Of a DNA stretch of 64,000 bases, positions 23,561 to 36,153 are shown piece after piece. The stretch spans positions 524,332,803-524,396,802 of the forward strand of contig OY856409.1 of NCBI GenBank assembly GCA_963693085.1, in the 5' to 3' direction. The number at the start of each line of letters is the position of its first letter. Positions within the stretch are counted from its first letter, which is position 1. Under the pieces are notes generated by a model that worked only from the letters and a program-made list of their open reading frames with translations, made no database searches and had not been told where the DNA came from. This stretch comes from Alisma plantago-aquatica (taxonomy: Eukaryota > Streptophyta > Magnoliopsida > Alismatales > Alismataceae). A program made the position numbers and the translations under genes.

Positions 23561-24587
23561 GACGTCCATGTTAGTTCTTCTCTGATTTCAATATCTCCCT
23601 CCTTGGTCACGTTGGTTCTTCCCATTTTGAGGTTGTTTCCCGACAGGGTTAAACCGATATAGGGAACACCACGGTTCCCTTGTTTAGCTAGCATGTAGCA
23701 ACTTGCATTTAACCTCCTCTCCAATCTGCAGTCTGCTATTTTCATGTGCTATTCCTTTTCAAGTATGTCAGATCGAGCTCTGGCAAGGCAGAGATGTGAT
23801 TGCCGGTTACGGGTCAGATGACATACTGAGCAACTCAACCTCACAAAAGTTGGGAATGCGCTACTAGTTTTGGGGTTTTGACGTGCACAGACTTCCAATT
23901 CCTACCTCTTTTTTACTTGTATCTTGTAGTCCCGGATGAGCTCGTGTAGCCACACTGAAACCAATCTCATTGTTTCTATATGGTTCCCATGCAAACTCAT
24001 CACATAGATTTTTAGATTAGATCATTAGAAGAGATCAACCCTCGAGCAAAGTTAGAAATCTACTAAATTGAAACCTAGCAAGTCCTAGGCTAGTCTTAAG
24101 GGTTATCTCGACACTTGAACTCATTAAGAATAATATTCCAAAGGCAGTTCCTGGGCATTTCATTTTCTTCATGTACACTAGAATTCCTCTCATTTTATAT
24201 CCAATGCATAATGCATATCCATAAGAGATGAGACCTCTCAAGTAACTTGTTAAGACTATATTGTGTAATTTTAATATTTTCAAAATTTTATGTAACTCGA
24301 TTAACAAGCTCTCTTGGTAACCAACATGTATATACTCGAAATTATACCAAAAATTGTTACATAATAAGCTTACATCAGTTCCTTGTGCATTATCCAGTGA
24401 TCTATTTGTGAGGCTGATTCAAATGTGAAACTAAAACTAGTCAAATTCATTTAAGTAGCTTTGGTAGGTGGTGAGGGAAGGAGAGAGGCAAGCTAAAGGA
24501 AGAGAAGGGAACAAATGGATGAGTGAATACTTTAGTTGTTTTAGAATTTGCAACATGAAGAAGGGAAAGTTGGCCACATTATAATTT
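23561..24587. other. CACTA interior without recognised feature
   Basis: AT-rich, with small frames only (for example 24,035-24,307 minus). I see no domain, repeat or RNA gene here. Confidence 0.3.
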
Positions 24588-24942
24588 TTGGGTGGCGCCA
24601 ACATTCCCTCCCCTTTCATCCAACCCGCGCGCGATAGTCCCTGTTTTGTCTCGCGCGATCGCTCAGTATCTTCTCTAACCGGTCATCTACAAGATCGCTA
24701 CCTAGCTCGACATCCGCACATCAAGGAAACCCCGATCGACTGCGCTCTCCCGCTGCGCTCCCCCAGCCGTAGGCGGACACCTTGGCGACCATCCAAGGAA
24801 AGCTTCTGTCTGAGGAAACCCCGACATCAACGATCCTCTACCACCAGGGCGGGTGGCCGTTTCCTCCTGATCGACCAGCCACTTCGAGTTTTCTTGGTCC
24901 CGGATCCATCACTCTATGGTCGTCCGTGAAGATTCGTCCTAG
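24588..24942 (+). other. GC- and CpG-rich island, possible captured first exon or 5' UTR
   Basis: A sharp switch from AT-rich DNA to GC-rich sequence with many CG dinucleotides (CGCGCGCG near 24,630). A plus frame of 113 codons (24,588-24,929) is rich in Arg, Ser and Pro and has no recognisable domain. The hAT-like insertion at 24,951 splits it from 26,340-26,640, which has the same character. It looks like the start of a captured plant gene; no identity can be given. Confidence 0.4.
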
Positions 24943-24950
24943 CCGCATCC

Positions 24951-26331
24951 AGTCAATTAAAAAATGGCCAGGCGGGCCGCTTAAGCGCCCATGACCCCCA
25001 GCCGCTTAGTTTTGCCATTAATCGCCCGCTTAATCATTTTGAACAAAATCGCCCGCTTTTTGCCCGCCTCACCCACTTTTTCCCGCTTTTTGCCCGCTTT
25101 TTTCCCGCTTTTGTTTAAAAATCCTAATGTAAGCATCTAACATTAATTAATTATATAGCCAAGTAGTGTTGACTATAATATACGAAACTTGTATACATTA
25201 AATTCTATGATATAACTAGTCCTAATTTAGAATGCATACTTTGTGTGTAATGTAATAATTGGGTACTGCCAATGTATTAAAAAACGGGAAGCGGGAGGCG
25301 TGCGAACGGGACCTTGTAGCCGTTCAAGCGGCAGGCGGGCGCTTAAGCCGGCAATTTTTGAAAAAGAGGATGCTTAAACTCTTATATATTTATATATAAA
25401 ATTACATGTATGTGTATATAAAAAATATATTTCTAAGGAAATCAGTAATACTAACCAATAGTATCAATTACTAATGAACGAAATCTGCAAGAATATTAGT
25501 AAAATCAGTAAAACCATTAGAAGTATAATAGAGTAATATGATATTTACTTGGATATATTACATCAGTACCCTATTATATACAGCTTACATACAAAGTTTG
25601 CATTCTAAAGTAGGATTAGGTATATCATAGAACATTTAATGTATACAAGCTTCATATATTATACTCAATAATACTTGGATTATATAATTAATTAACATTA
25701 CATGCTTACAGCAACATTTTTTTTCAAAAAGCGGGAAAAAAGCGGGCAAAAAGCGGGAAAAAAGTGGGTGAAACGGGAAAAAAGCGGGCATTTGAATGAA
25801 GCGGGAAAAAAGCGGGCGCCTAAGGGCAATATTAGGCGGATGGCCTTTGCAGCCCGCTTAAGCGGCCGCTTTTTAATTCAGTGGGTACTGTTGTAATGCA
25901 TCTAAGTAAATATCCTATCGCTCTATTATACTAGTAATGCATGATTAGTTTTACTGATTTCCTTACTGCTTTCAGTGATTAATGATTGGTATTGCTGGTT
26001 AGTATTACTTTAGTGATTACTTTAATTCAATAATTCATAGTTTGTTATATACAATTACTGATCTGCTTGCTGATTTTAGTGATTAGAGATGCTGATTAAT
26101 AGTAAGTATTGATGAATACTTAGTTAATTACTGATTTGCTGATTAGATATGTATAGAAGTTCCTTATAAATATATTTTTTTATATACACATACATGTAAT
26201 TTTGCATAAAAATATATAAAATTTAGACACCCGCTTTTTCAAAAATCGCCCGCTTAATCACCCGCCTACCGCTTAATCGGTTACAGGGTGCCGTCCGCAC
26301 GCCTCCTGCTTCCCGCTTTCTAATACATTGG
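24951..26331. mobile_element. Outer hAT-like non-autonomous element
   Basis: Flanked by 8-bp near-identical duplications CCGCATCC (24,943-24,950) and CCACATCC (26,332-26,339). Ends are AGTCAATTAAAAAATGG and, on the complement of the right side, CCAATGTATTAGAAAGCGG, followed by runs of AAGCGGG and GCTTAAGCGG words. The interior is AT-rich and has no transposase. It is interrupted at 25,269-25,882 by a second member of the family. Without that insert and its duplication it is about 0.76 kb. The superfamily is inferred from the 8-bp duplication. Confidence 0.7.
25269..25882. mobile_element. Inner hAT-like element inserted in inverse orientation into the outer one
   Basis: Bounded by perfect 8-bp duplications GGGTACTG (25,261-25,268 and 25,883-25,890). 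Its left end CCAATGTATTAAAAAACGG equals the outer element's right end on the complement, and its right end (complement ACTGAATTAAAAAGCGG) equals the outer left end. Its halves are reverse complements of 24,951-25,260 and 25,891-26,331. So it is the same family, opposite direction. No coding capacity. Confidence 0.8.
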
Positions 26332-26339
26332 CCACATCC

Positions 26340-26640
26340 AACAATCTATCTTTGGAACCCCTCGCAAGGTACCTCTTCCACTCCCATTGTCCCCGCCCAC
26401 AAACGCATGTCTGTTCCCTGACTTGCGGTCCTTCTCACAGCTATATTTTCCAGTTTTAGGATGTCTTCTCCAACTATTGACTCTCCTCCAACCGCCTGCG
26501 GCTTCCTGCCTCTCACAGATTCATTCAATAGTGGTTGTATATCTCTTGATTAGCTCAAAGGATCAACTTAAGGGTACAACTGCTCCTCCTCCTCGCGGTT
26601 GGATTCATTTTCCTTCTCCAAAATTTGACCAGGTTTGTGT
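26340..26640 (+). pseudogene. Continuation of the GC-richer captured segment with an exon-like end
   Basis: Resumes after the hAT-like element. One plus frame reads Pro/Ser-rich residues from 26,461 with one stop, then TTAPPPRGWIHFPSPKFDQ up to a possible donor GTTTGT. No family recognised. The codon pattern and GC content resemble 24,588-24,942. Confidence 0.35.
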
Positions 26641-26689
26641 ACTTTATGGAATATCTATATATTGTTGGAGGGAATCATGAACAAATATA

Positions 26690-29408
26690 TAATCAATGGT
26701 CCGAATATACATGCCAACCCTTATTTTTGTACGATATCATAGGTTTGAACTGCATCAAGTGATACAAGACTGAGTGTTATGTCTATAATCTAAAACATTA
26801 CAATAGAAATAGCGAACAACTCAATCTCCTACTCAATAACTGTCCAATAGATAATTACCATAACTTTTTGTTATACTCCATCTATGCCATATGATGTCTT
26901 TCTGCTATTTGACGTACATTGCGCATGTATCGAAACTTGGCACACTACTTAAATGCAGCAATACATGCTAGGTAAAATTTTTGTATATTAGCTCTATAGT
27001 TCTATATACGTGAAACTGTCTCTTTATTATTTAGATATTTGATTTAGGAAAAAAAATGTTAGGTATGTATACGTTTCTATCTAGGAAGCACTAACACTTC
27101 CCGAAGGTTGTCGTGTTCGTGTCCGACATGTGTCCAACCCCGACACGCCTTGGACACACGTGGACACGCGTCGGACACTCATCCAGCGTGTCCAGGTTCA
27201 TATTTTATGTATTTACAAACTGGAAACGTCATGAACACATCTAGGACGCTTAGTGGACACGGCCAACCCAACCCACATAAGATCTAACTAAAAAGAAAAG
27301 AGAAAATAAGATCCAACAATGTAGACTCCTCAACCAAACCCCAACTCCTCACCAAAACCCTCATCCCTTCCCTGTAGTGCACACCCCCATTAGTATTGGA
27401 ACCTTTGGATCATTGTTGGTAATTAAGTTCTAATGATTTTCTTGTATTTCATTTCATCATTCTTGTATGGTATAATAATTTAATATATAATTTTGTATGC
27501 TAAATTTTGTAGCATCAACAATGTGAAGTGGATATCATGGTGATCTTTGTTTCTGCCTGTTTCCAAGAATAATGGATCTTCTTATGTTCACAAATAAAAT
27601 ATATACATGTGTCTATAACTGTATATATTTATGTAAATTCACAAAGAATAAGGTAGTTCCATAGTACAGTTTGTTGATAAACTTTCAAGACAATCACTAG
27701 GGTGCATGACTAAAGCCATTGAACTGATGAGAGAATACATAATTCACTTCATTTGACTACATTTACAAATTACTTGTAAGGTTTTTATATTTTTACAGTT
27801 TGGAAAAAAACACTCAAGGGCACTCTAGAGTATTTGGCATGTCTTGCTTCACCTCCCCTGACTGTGGTGGCCTATGATCTTTACGTAGAATGCCCAAGTA
27901 CTACTTGACAAGCCTCATTGCGTTTTTGCATTATTATTTTGTATTTACTTACTTGTGGGTGATTATAATAAGAGATTTATTGTTGCAAATTTGTTGAATT
28001 TCCATTTATCATGATCTTGTGTTTCATCTTAATAGAGGCTAGTGAGACATTATTATTTTGTATTTACTTACTCATTGGTTGAGGTATATTTCATCTTAAT
28101 AGGGGCTAGTGACCTTGTGTGTTTATACTCATTAATGTGGTTGAAATTGTCTTTCCTTTAAGTATTTGTGTCTCTAAACCTTGGTAAGTGTTGAGGTCTC
28201 TATCATTAAGGCCGGTTGCTGAGTCAAGTGACTAGGCTGGATGGGATCCTAAATTGTGTGATGATTCTTGATGGGTGGTCACGTCATCATTTAACTCAAA
28301 TGTTAGACAATTACTAATTCCAAATCTCACTTTGAAATAGTCTTTTAGAATTTGGTAGTTATGGAAGTGTAGGATCCCAATCACATTTAAGTGTTTCTAG
28401 TGTCCCATTCCACCACTAGTAGGTTGGTTCTTTCCTCCAAATGATCATACTCAGTTGTTCCACTAAGGTATTTTGCTGAGTTTTAGTTTTTGGGTATATA
28501 GTTCTTGAACTCATTCTGGCACTCAAGTGGTATTTTTCCTCAAATGAGTAGTGAGATATGGACACTTGAGTTCGCCATTCTCTTGGCTAGCTTCTTGTCT
28601 TTATCTAATCAATTCCAATTGAGCAGTTGTGATGTATATTGATTTATTGTAAGGTGAATCAGCTTTATGGATTACTAATAATTAGACATTGTGTAAAGAA
28701 ACTCTGGAACTTGATTGTAGATTGATTTGTTTGATAGCTTCATGTTGTTAAAAAAATCTAATTATTAGGAGGTGAGGCACATAGCAGGCGGGCTCAACTA
28801 AGCTTTAGCTTCACAAAGTCTCCTCTGTTTTACTTGGGATGGCCTACCTACTATTTATTTGTGAGGAAGTTTATATTCTCAAAATACAAACATATATGAA
28901 CTATAAGGTAGTGGCATTACTAGTGTTTCTCTTGTAATTTATTTGGTGGGCTGTTATAGAAGCAGTTTGCCCATCTTATTTGAAATGCTTGTCTCCCATA
29001 TAGGCTCTGGTTGAAGCCTAAATGGTTGAGATATTGTTTTGAGTTGTGAGCTTGCTCATTTTCTCACTATGGATGTTAGATGAATGTTAGCCAAGATAAA
29101 TGTATATGTGTTTCCTACTAATGGAATATCTATTCCAGACCCCCCACCCTAGTGTTATTTATACTAATAAGATAGGGTTAAATATATGTAGAAGATGGTA
29201 TGTGTCCTATATTTTGTTATTCTACTGAATAAACCTAAGGTTCATCATTTAGGGGGCTTGTAGACTTTAGTTTGCTTCTTCTAGCTCTATGGTTGTCACA
29301 ATGGGAGGTGAGGAGAATGGTATTTGGTTCATTATAGTAAGATGGAAGTATTTTTCTGATAGTATTTGTGCTGTGAGAACTGACTTAGATTTCTTTCTTT
29401 CTGCATAG
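26690..29408. other. CACTA interior, intron-like AT-rich sequence
   Basis: No domain seen. Contains a cluster of GTGTCC/GGACAC words at 27,110-27,260 and short interspersed duplications (a 25-base segment at 27,929 recurs at 28,048; another at 28,022 recurs at 28,089). Confidence 0.35.
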
Positions 29409-29484
29409 GTCACTCTGACAGATTTTGAGGAGATGTTTCAACCTGCACGTGGTATCATGAATTGGATGGAGATATTGTGCAAAG
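29409..29484 (+). pseudogene. Exon-like segment, unassigned
   Basis: 76 bp bounded by a CATAG acceptor and a GTATGC donor, open in the frame VTLTDFEEMFQPARGIMNW and then MEILCK. I do not recognise the family. Inferred to be a captured exon because of the splice sites and biased composition relative to the flanks. Confidence 0.4.
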
Positions 29485-30105
29485 GTATGCAATTATGCTT
29501 GTATTCTTTACTCATCCAGTGATCACCTATGTATGCTAGCTCCATAGATTTAGTACCTTTCTTTATTTAGTTACTTCTACATTATGTGCTCCACTCATTC
29601 AGGTTAGATGTAATAATGTAAACATGCTCTCAATCATCCGTTCTGCTGAATTTCAAAGTTTGTCTACATATGAATGATCAAGTTGTCAAGTATCGATGTC
29701 TCATTGTAGATACTGTGTTATTTATTCTCTTGGATATGCTAAATCCATATGATCATCGATGTTTTCTTTTATGCATTTTGTTCCTTTTCCTATGAATTTC
29801 TCAACTGTTCCTTTTCCTGTGAATATTTAACTATTCCTTCTGTACAACCCTGATACATTATATATTTTGATTGAAAACATGGTTTTGGATTCATTATCTG
29901 GACAAGGCCAAGGAGGGTTCAAGAACAAGAAATCACAGGACTAAACAGGAGACTTTAACCTATCAAGTGATCCTCTTATGATCAAGACATGTACAACCAT
30001 TCTCTATGAAACATAACAGTTGACAAAACTTTGATAGGTATGCTCAACTAATGCATCCACAATCTTGTTTCCATCTCATTTTTGTAACTGAAAGTTAGGT
30101 TTGAA

Positions 30106-30342
30106 ATGCCTCGTCTTTCCATGTTCATGTGTTTTGTGATAGATCATGCATCCTCAAGGAGAACCATTGTCCATGGTTCTTTGAATCTTTTTCAAAATCA
30201 TTTTATCCACTGCTCATGTATCCAGAAACAGAAGAAGGAATTGGAATATGATGAGGATATTGACATCATTTTATCCACTGCTCATGTATCCAGAAACAGA
30301 AGAAGGAATGGTCGATGGAGCTATGTTTGTGATATTTTCTAG
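30106..30342 (+). other. Open frame containing a 45-bp direct duplication
   Basis: An uninterrupted frame of 78 codons ending at 30,342. The 45-base segment 30,197-30,241 is repeated exactly at 30,265-30,309 (68-bp offset), in a different reading frame, which argues against coding. No family recognised. Confidence 0.35.
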
Positions 30343-33300
30343 GAAGGGGGAAGGAGACACACTGCCCTAAACTGATTGTGTGAGTAGTACACATCTTGAA
30401 CCTTGTTTCTTCTAATTTCAGTAGTTAAATGGTAGTACGTGAGCTTTCAGAAAAAGCTGAACATAATCTTTGATCTGCACGATACTACTACAAATTTGTG
30501 AGTAGCAGGGATATTGGGTCCTTCTTAGTACCCGTCTTGAACCATGTTTCTTCTGATTTGAGCAGGGATATTTTGTCAAGGCACCATTTATGAGAGAGAA
30601 AAAGAGGCAAAAAGTGTCGAGTGTCTGTCAATAGAATAGGTAGGGTCAACAACAATAAATGAACATGGACAAAAGCTCAGTAGCAACAACATGGGAAGTG
30701 GAAGATTCTGCTTATGGATTTAATAAGTGGAGGCTAAGTAGAAACCATAATCTACTTACACCAATATTTATAAATCAAATGCAAATAATAATGGATTGCT
30801 TAATCTGGTTGACTATGAAGTAGCATAAATTTCATCTATGTAGTTGTTGAAAATCCATACTCCTTCTCAATAGCAACCTTCTTTTCTTGAAATGAAGTTA
30901 GAATCTATCATGCAGGTATTGGTCCAATATGTGGTGTCTCCGTTCTATATTATTTTGGTATTTCTACCTATTATCTAGATGACTGTTATTGTCAATAGTG
31001 TACTATTTGCATGCCAAATATGTAACAAAAATGTGTATCAGTTTGCTCCTTTCTCTGCTTACTCTCATGCTCATTTGCTAATTGAAGATGGTGTGTGTCG
31101 GCTAGTTTTGATCCATTAGCTGCATGGTGATCTGGAGTGTATATGCTCGTACGTAGTTTTCTATATTCTTGACAATCTGTAACATATGATGGCCTTTGTG
31201 GTATGTACTTCTCGAAGGAATGGAAAGATGTAAGATTTCACATGCTATTGATTTTCAGTGGCCCATATGCTAGTTATTTATAGGTCATAGTTGGTATAAC
31301 CTCTTAGCTTTTGGTTTTTTGGGCTTGCTGATCTGTGACAGCAAGCTCGAGTTTCTCTTAGTTGTTGACTCTTGGCTGTTACTCTGATATACTCTTCTAT
31401 TGTGGCTTTAAGTCTCTAAAATATTTTCTTAGTTTCCTTTCAATTGAATGACAGCCTAGTAAAGCTTATTCTTCTACGCTTTGGTTTTCTTATTATTGGT
31501 TTGTAGGAAATGTTGCTTGAGTTTTTATTTATATTGATTTTAGTATGATGTCTGAGATGGATTTAGGAATTGAAGATTGACTAATATGTGGGACGAGAAA
31601 GGTCAAACCTAAGTTCATAATGAATATATTAGCACCTTACCATTCTTTTGAAGCTAAGGTATACCTTCCTTCATGTAATTCAAGAATGTTGACTACTTTG
31701 TAGCTATAATGGTTTGTCAGGTGGTGTTCTGCATTTCAATAGTTTGCTTACTATTTGAAGTTTGACTTCTTTTTATATACACAAGTTGGAGCTGTACATG
31801 CTACATCAGATTTATAGACATTCGGTTCTTGACTTTTCTCATCTCTCTTCAGTAATGTGCCTAATCTTTTATTCTTTTCATTTGGTGGACTGAACCTCGT
31901 CTTCTCTGATGTCTGAAATATTTGGTTTTATGATTTTCTAGTTGGAAACAATATTAGTGTTGGAGTTGAGTCAGTTTACCTTGAAGCCTATGCTCTTGTA
32001 TTCTGTTTGTTTGAGGCTGAATGATGCCTTCTAATATTGTTTATTTGACCATACTGATTTTAAATGGGTGACATAGTTATTCGGAGATGGCCTTGGAATT
32101 TTTCTTCCTGTTTTGTTCTTTTCTTGAAGGGAGTTTTCTTGATTACTTGTACAAGTTATACATATTCTTGAAATGGTCTGGATGGTAGACTGAATTTCTT
32201 CTCTGATCCATTCTAGAAGTTGAGAAAAGGCTTCTTTCTTTGTCTTGAGCTCGTTTTCCTTTTGAGTTAAAATCTTTTGGTTTTTTGGTTTGAATGTTAC
32301 TACTAAAAGTCAATAGCAGCAGCATCAAAACATATAATTCTTCACATGGACATTTGAGTTAAATACTCTAAATTAAGCAAGAACCTTGAATCACCCTAGG
32401 ATCTTCTTATAAAGATAAATTACAAATGGAAACCCCATCATACAAAACATGAAAATGGAAGTATCAACTCCATAACTAAAGAATTCAACCCTTTCAAATA
32501 AAAGCCCACAAACCATGGCCAAAGCTAAAGAATCCATATAAAAACTAGAGTGTTACTCCAAGGCATTTCATTTAACATCCACATAAGTACATCCACCAAG
32601 ATGTTTCGTGATATTTTGCATGATGCTTTATTTGTAGGAATGATAATTACACCATTCAGTTACCCGGTGTCTGTTTAAGGTGTTCATTGAACTGTTGAAA
32701 CTATGTCAGGATGGGTAGTACTTGCAATATATATATATATATATATATATAATATTTTCTCATGTGTATTTGAGTGGCACTTTATATTTCCTTTATTGTT
32801 GAGTTATTACTTCCTCAAAACAGTGCTGAATTGAAAAATGGATCAATGTAGCTAATCTGCCATGGTGGGATTCATGCCTCGATGATTACTCAAATGAGAT
32901 GCCCCACACCTTGCAATATATACAAATATTTTATTAGAGGGGGCAACTATCTTTCCTTATTCACCAAAGTCGGAACATACCAGGCGACACAGGTATATTT
33001 TCATTTTCTTCAACTTGAAATAGCAAGCTCACATTATCTTTTTCTTTACTAATGGAAGCCATTTACATGTAGGTAGGGAGTTATAAGCTTTTGATCAAGT
33101 AGGGAAAGTGTTGTAAATTGCAGATCTTCATGGTATATTGTCTTTTAGAACTTTTTATATCACCAGAAACCTAGGAAGATTTAATAATGTCCCTATATGT
33201 CCTACCTTTTCATTATTTCACAAAGCAATACGAAATCTAGATGTTACCATATATTCTTCTAGAAAGAGAAAATTTGTCTAGTATGATAAAAAACGTTTTG

Positions 33301-35500
33301 TAGGGAACTTCATGCTAGATACCCTACTCAACCCTACTAATTCTTCTTCTTGTTAATGGTTTAGGCTTGGTGCCAAAGTTCTCAATTTTGTCAATACAGC
33401 TGAAGGTCATATCCATGGTTTCTTGTTTCAAGCTATACACATACTTTTCATGTCTTTTTGTTTTTTCAAAGGAGATATAGTTTCTTATTTAGTAGAGCCC
33501 GACTCATGCTACTTCTGGTGAATACATGGGCTACAAATGAGTTTAGAGCTACTTAGATTTTATGGAACTAAGCATGTTCAATTTTAGAAGTTTGGAAATA
33601 TGGTTATGTTACCTCTAGCTTTTTGATATTCATTAGTTTAGCAGCCTCACATCCATACAATATTACATTGCTCTCAACCAAAATCATAAGTAACTGGTGT
33701 TTCTTTTTGCCAGGTTAATGACAAATTCATATGCTCTATGTAAAACCAACACAAAAAGGTGCATGGGTGGATCCATTCCAACCGAATAGTGGGGTTTTCG
33801 ATGATCACCTCAAGTTCTGAGTTCAAAACCAGAGGTCCAATCAAGTATGAACTCCCCTCTCATAGGAAATGAGTAATTACTTTCCTATATAACTTCCATT
33901 GGAACATGAGATTTGGAATCAATGAGATTTTGGTTTTCTAATGAATTTAATATATAGTGCACATGCTTGGATTTACGTTAATCTAATAACTTTAAAGGGA
34001 TCACTAAAGTAGATGTTTGCTTGTTAAAGTTTTATTGACTAGTTCACTTTAGGGAATCTTCTTTTACTTATTATTTGAAGACCCATCTTATGTCCATTAA
34101 AAGGATGATATTCTAAATTCTTCATATGTTGTGTTCCTTGTTTTGAACTGTTGTTGTTTTTATGATAAGAGAAACTATAGTTTTCATTATCTATCTACGA
34201 AGGACGTTTGCAAATTCCTTTTAGTAGATGTTGGCCTCATTTCAATTGGTTGTCAGCTTAGATTTCTAAAAATACCTTAGCTAATTTCATGCTTACTTCT
34301 TGTTCTCACTTAGGTGGGCTCAAGTTTTGAGGTTGTTCTATTTGGTGACCTCAATATAAAAAATGTTTGTGTTCCTTAAGGTGAGAGGATGATACTCACA
34401 GTGTTTTTGATTGTCATCATAGAAACGTCCAATTTGTACATTGCTCAGAGAGCTTAGCAAAATGTTTTTCTATCTGCTTGTTTAACATTTTGGAATCAGG
34501 GGAAGTTTTTCCTTACTCTAGTCATTTTTCTCTTTATCGCCTAAGGCATAAGGTTGCCTAAGTTTTGTTCAAAATATTGTCTAGGCTTAATAAGTTATCT
34601 CCAAATCCTATTATTTGTTGCTTTGTTGGTCATTCCTGGACTTAAAAGGGGCACCAATGTTACCTTCATGTTGCTAAGTAGATGTATGTTACTATGGATG
34701 TCACATTGTTTAAGGATATATCCTTCTTTGCCAAGCCAACTATCTTTGTGACTCTCATGTACCTTTTCCTAATCCTGTGTTTCCTATAGCTGGGTCTTCA
34801 CTCCTCTAGTTGCAACACCTTCAGTTATTGGGTTCGATGAGTGTAGGAAGCATAGTAGTACACCTGAATTATTCCATGTTGAGGTTCTATCTTCTCCTAC
34901 AGATCATGTTGCTACCTTAGGTACTACTGCTCCTTTTTATTAGGATTCAACTGAGCTGATCTCATAATGTGTGAGGAATAGGGGTGCAAGGTGGATTACC
35001 TATGGTGAAAGATATGAGAGAGAAATAGAAGAGAATTGGATGTGTGATAGAAGGATTTCAATGTTCTAAATTTAATACCTTCACCCGCTTGTAATTCCTT
35101 TCTTATTACAGTTGGAAGCACGCCCTCACATAACAGACTACCCCCACATTGCAATTGATCATGCCAATATCTAACACCTAACTTTACAGACTAATAGTGT
35201 TACACACAATATCTATAGTCAGACTCCTAACAATTCACCCTTACTAAATATTGGATGATGTTCTAGGCATCAATCCAAGATGGAAACCACATCTTCATCT
35301 TTTCATAACGCTCTACTGTTGCTTCAGCTTTTCGCTCCCCTATCCATTTGATGTTGATGTCCGCAGCAATTGTGGTACCATCATGCACCATGTAGTGTTG
35401 AAACACTTTTTTAGGAAATTGAGAAGCCAATGCTCAATCCCAGAGCTTTATCTCATAGTTTTAGGGGACATCTTAGACACATGAAGTCTGCTTTTCTGAT
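30343..35500. other. CACTA interior, no recognised genes
   Basis: AT-rich, T-biased sequence like plant introns. A short AT microsatellite lies at 32,727-32,752. A pair of similar segments occurs at 30,389-30,420 and 30,528-30,560. I see no protein domain. Confidence 0.35.
32727..32752. repeat. AT microsatellite
   Basis: Thirteen AT dinucleotides. Confidence 0.95.
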
Positions 35501-35512
35501 ATTGATGCTTAG

Positions 35513-36153
35513 GGTGATTGTAATCGCTGTAAGTGGGTCTGTGCTGCTAGTGCTGCACGCCGAAGCCAAAGTTCTAGCAGCCCATTGCCGCAGGAATTGG
35601 ATGCCAGCCCATCGGACTTCTCTGTTCTCACTTCACCTTCAGCTTCAGTTGAACAAGCATTGGTTGCTTCTAGACGAGCAGATAATTCTGTTGTTTCTGA
35701 CCTCCCCTCACTCGCTTCACCTCCACCATCTGTTCAACTGGCATTTGGTGATTCTAGCCAAGTAGTTGTCTCCACTTCTCCTGATCTCCCCCACTCACTT
35801 CACCTCCAGTTTTAGCCCAACAGGCATTGAGCAGTGTCGAGGAAGCAAGAAGCACTGTTGTTTCCCCCAAGGCATTGGAGATGTCCGATAGCCTCCTAAA
35901 GTACTCTTCAGCTGTTCAGAAGGTGTCCGCAGTGGCTGCAGTTCGCTATCCTGCTTCTGGTAAGAATCTGGTTAACAACATTGACGTCATCAAGAAGCTC
36001 ATCAGAGATGAGTAGTTGAGAAAAGAGGCAGCTGGGGGAACCGTGAAACCGAAGCCTGCCAAGCAGAGCACTCTCATGTCCATGCGAAAAATCAGGCAGG
36101 CAGCAGTTTTACAGTTTCCATCGAGAATACCACCCCAGGAAACAGGTCTGTAA
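35513..36153 (+). pseudogene. Ser/Pro/Ala-rich protein fragment with three internal repeats, frameshifted
   Basis: Reads in one frame from a stop at about 35,511 to about 35,790, and in the +2 shifted frame from there to a stop at 36,013 and a final stop at 36,151. A missing C in a CCCCC run near 35,790 explains the shift. Three units of about 27 residues follow each other: each has D-(F/L)-x-x-L-(T/S)-SP, then a V-x-x-A stretch and a final S-V-V-S. The tail is basic (KKLIRDE, then KPKPAKQ). I recognise no family. GC content is above the flanks, and it ends as a last exon would. Likely a captured gene end, now dead. Confidence 0.5.

Noticed and set aside
24951..26331. A single foldback element or a CRISPR-like repeat array
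   Set aside because: The order A-B-A'-B' does not fit a simple inverted repeat, and two sets of 8-bp duplications explain it as nested insertions.
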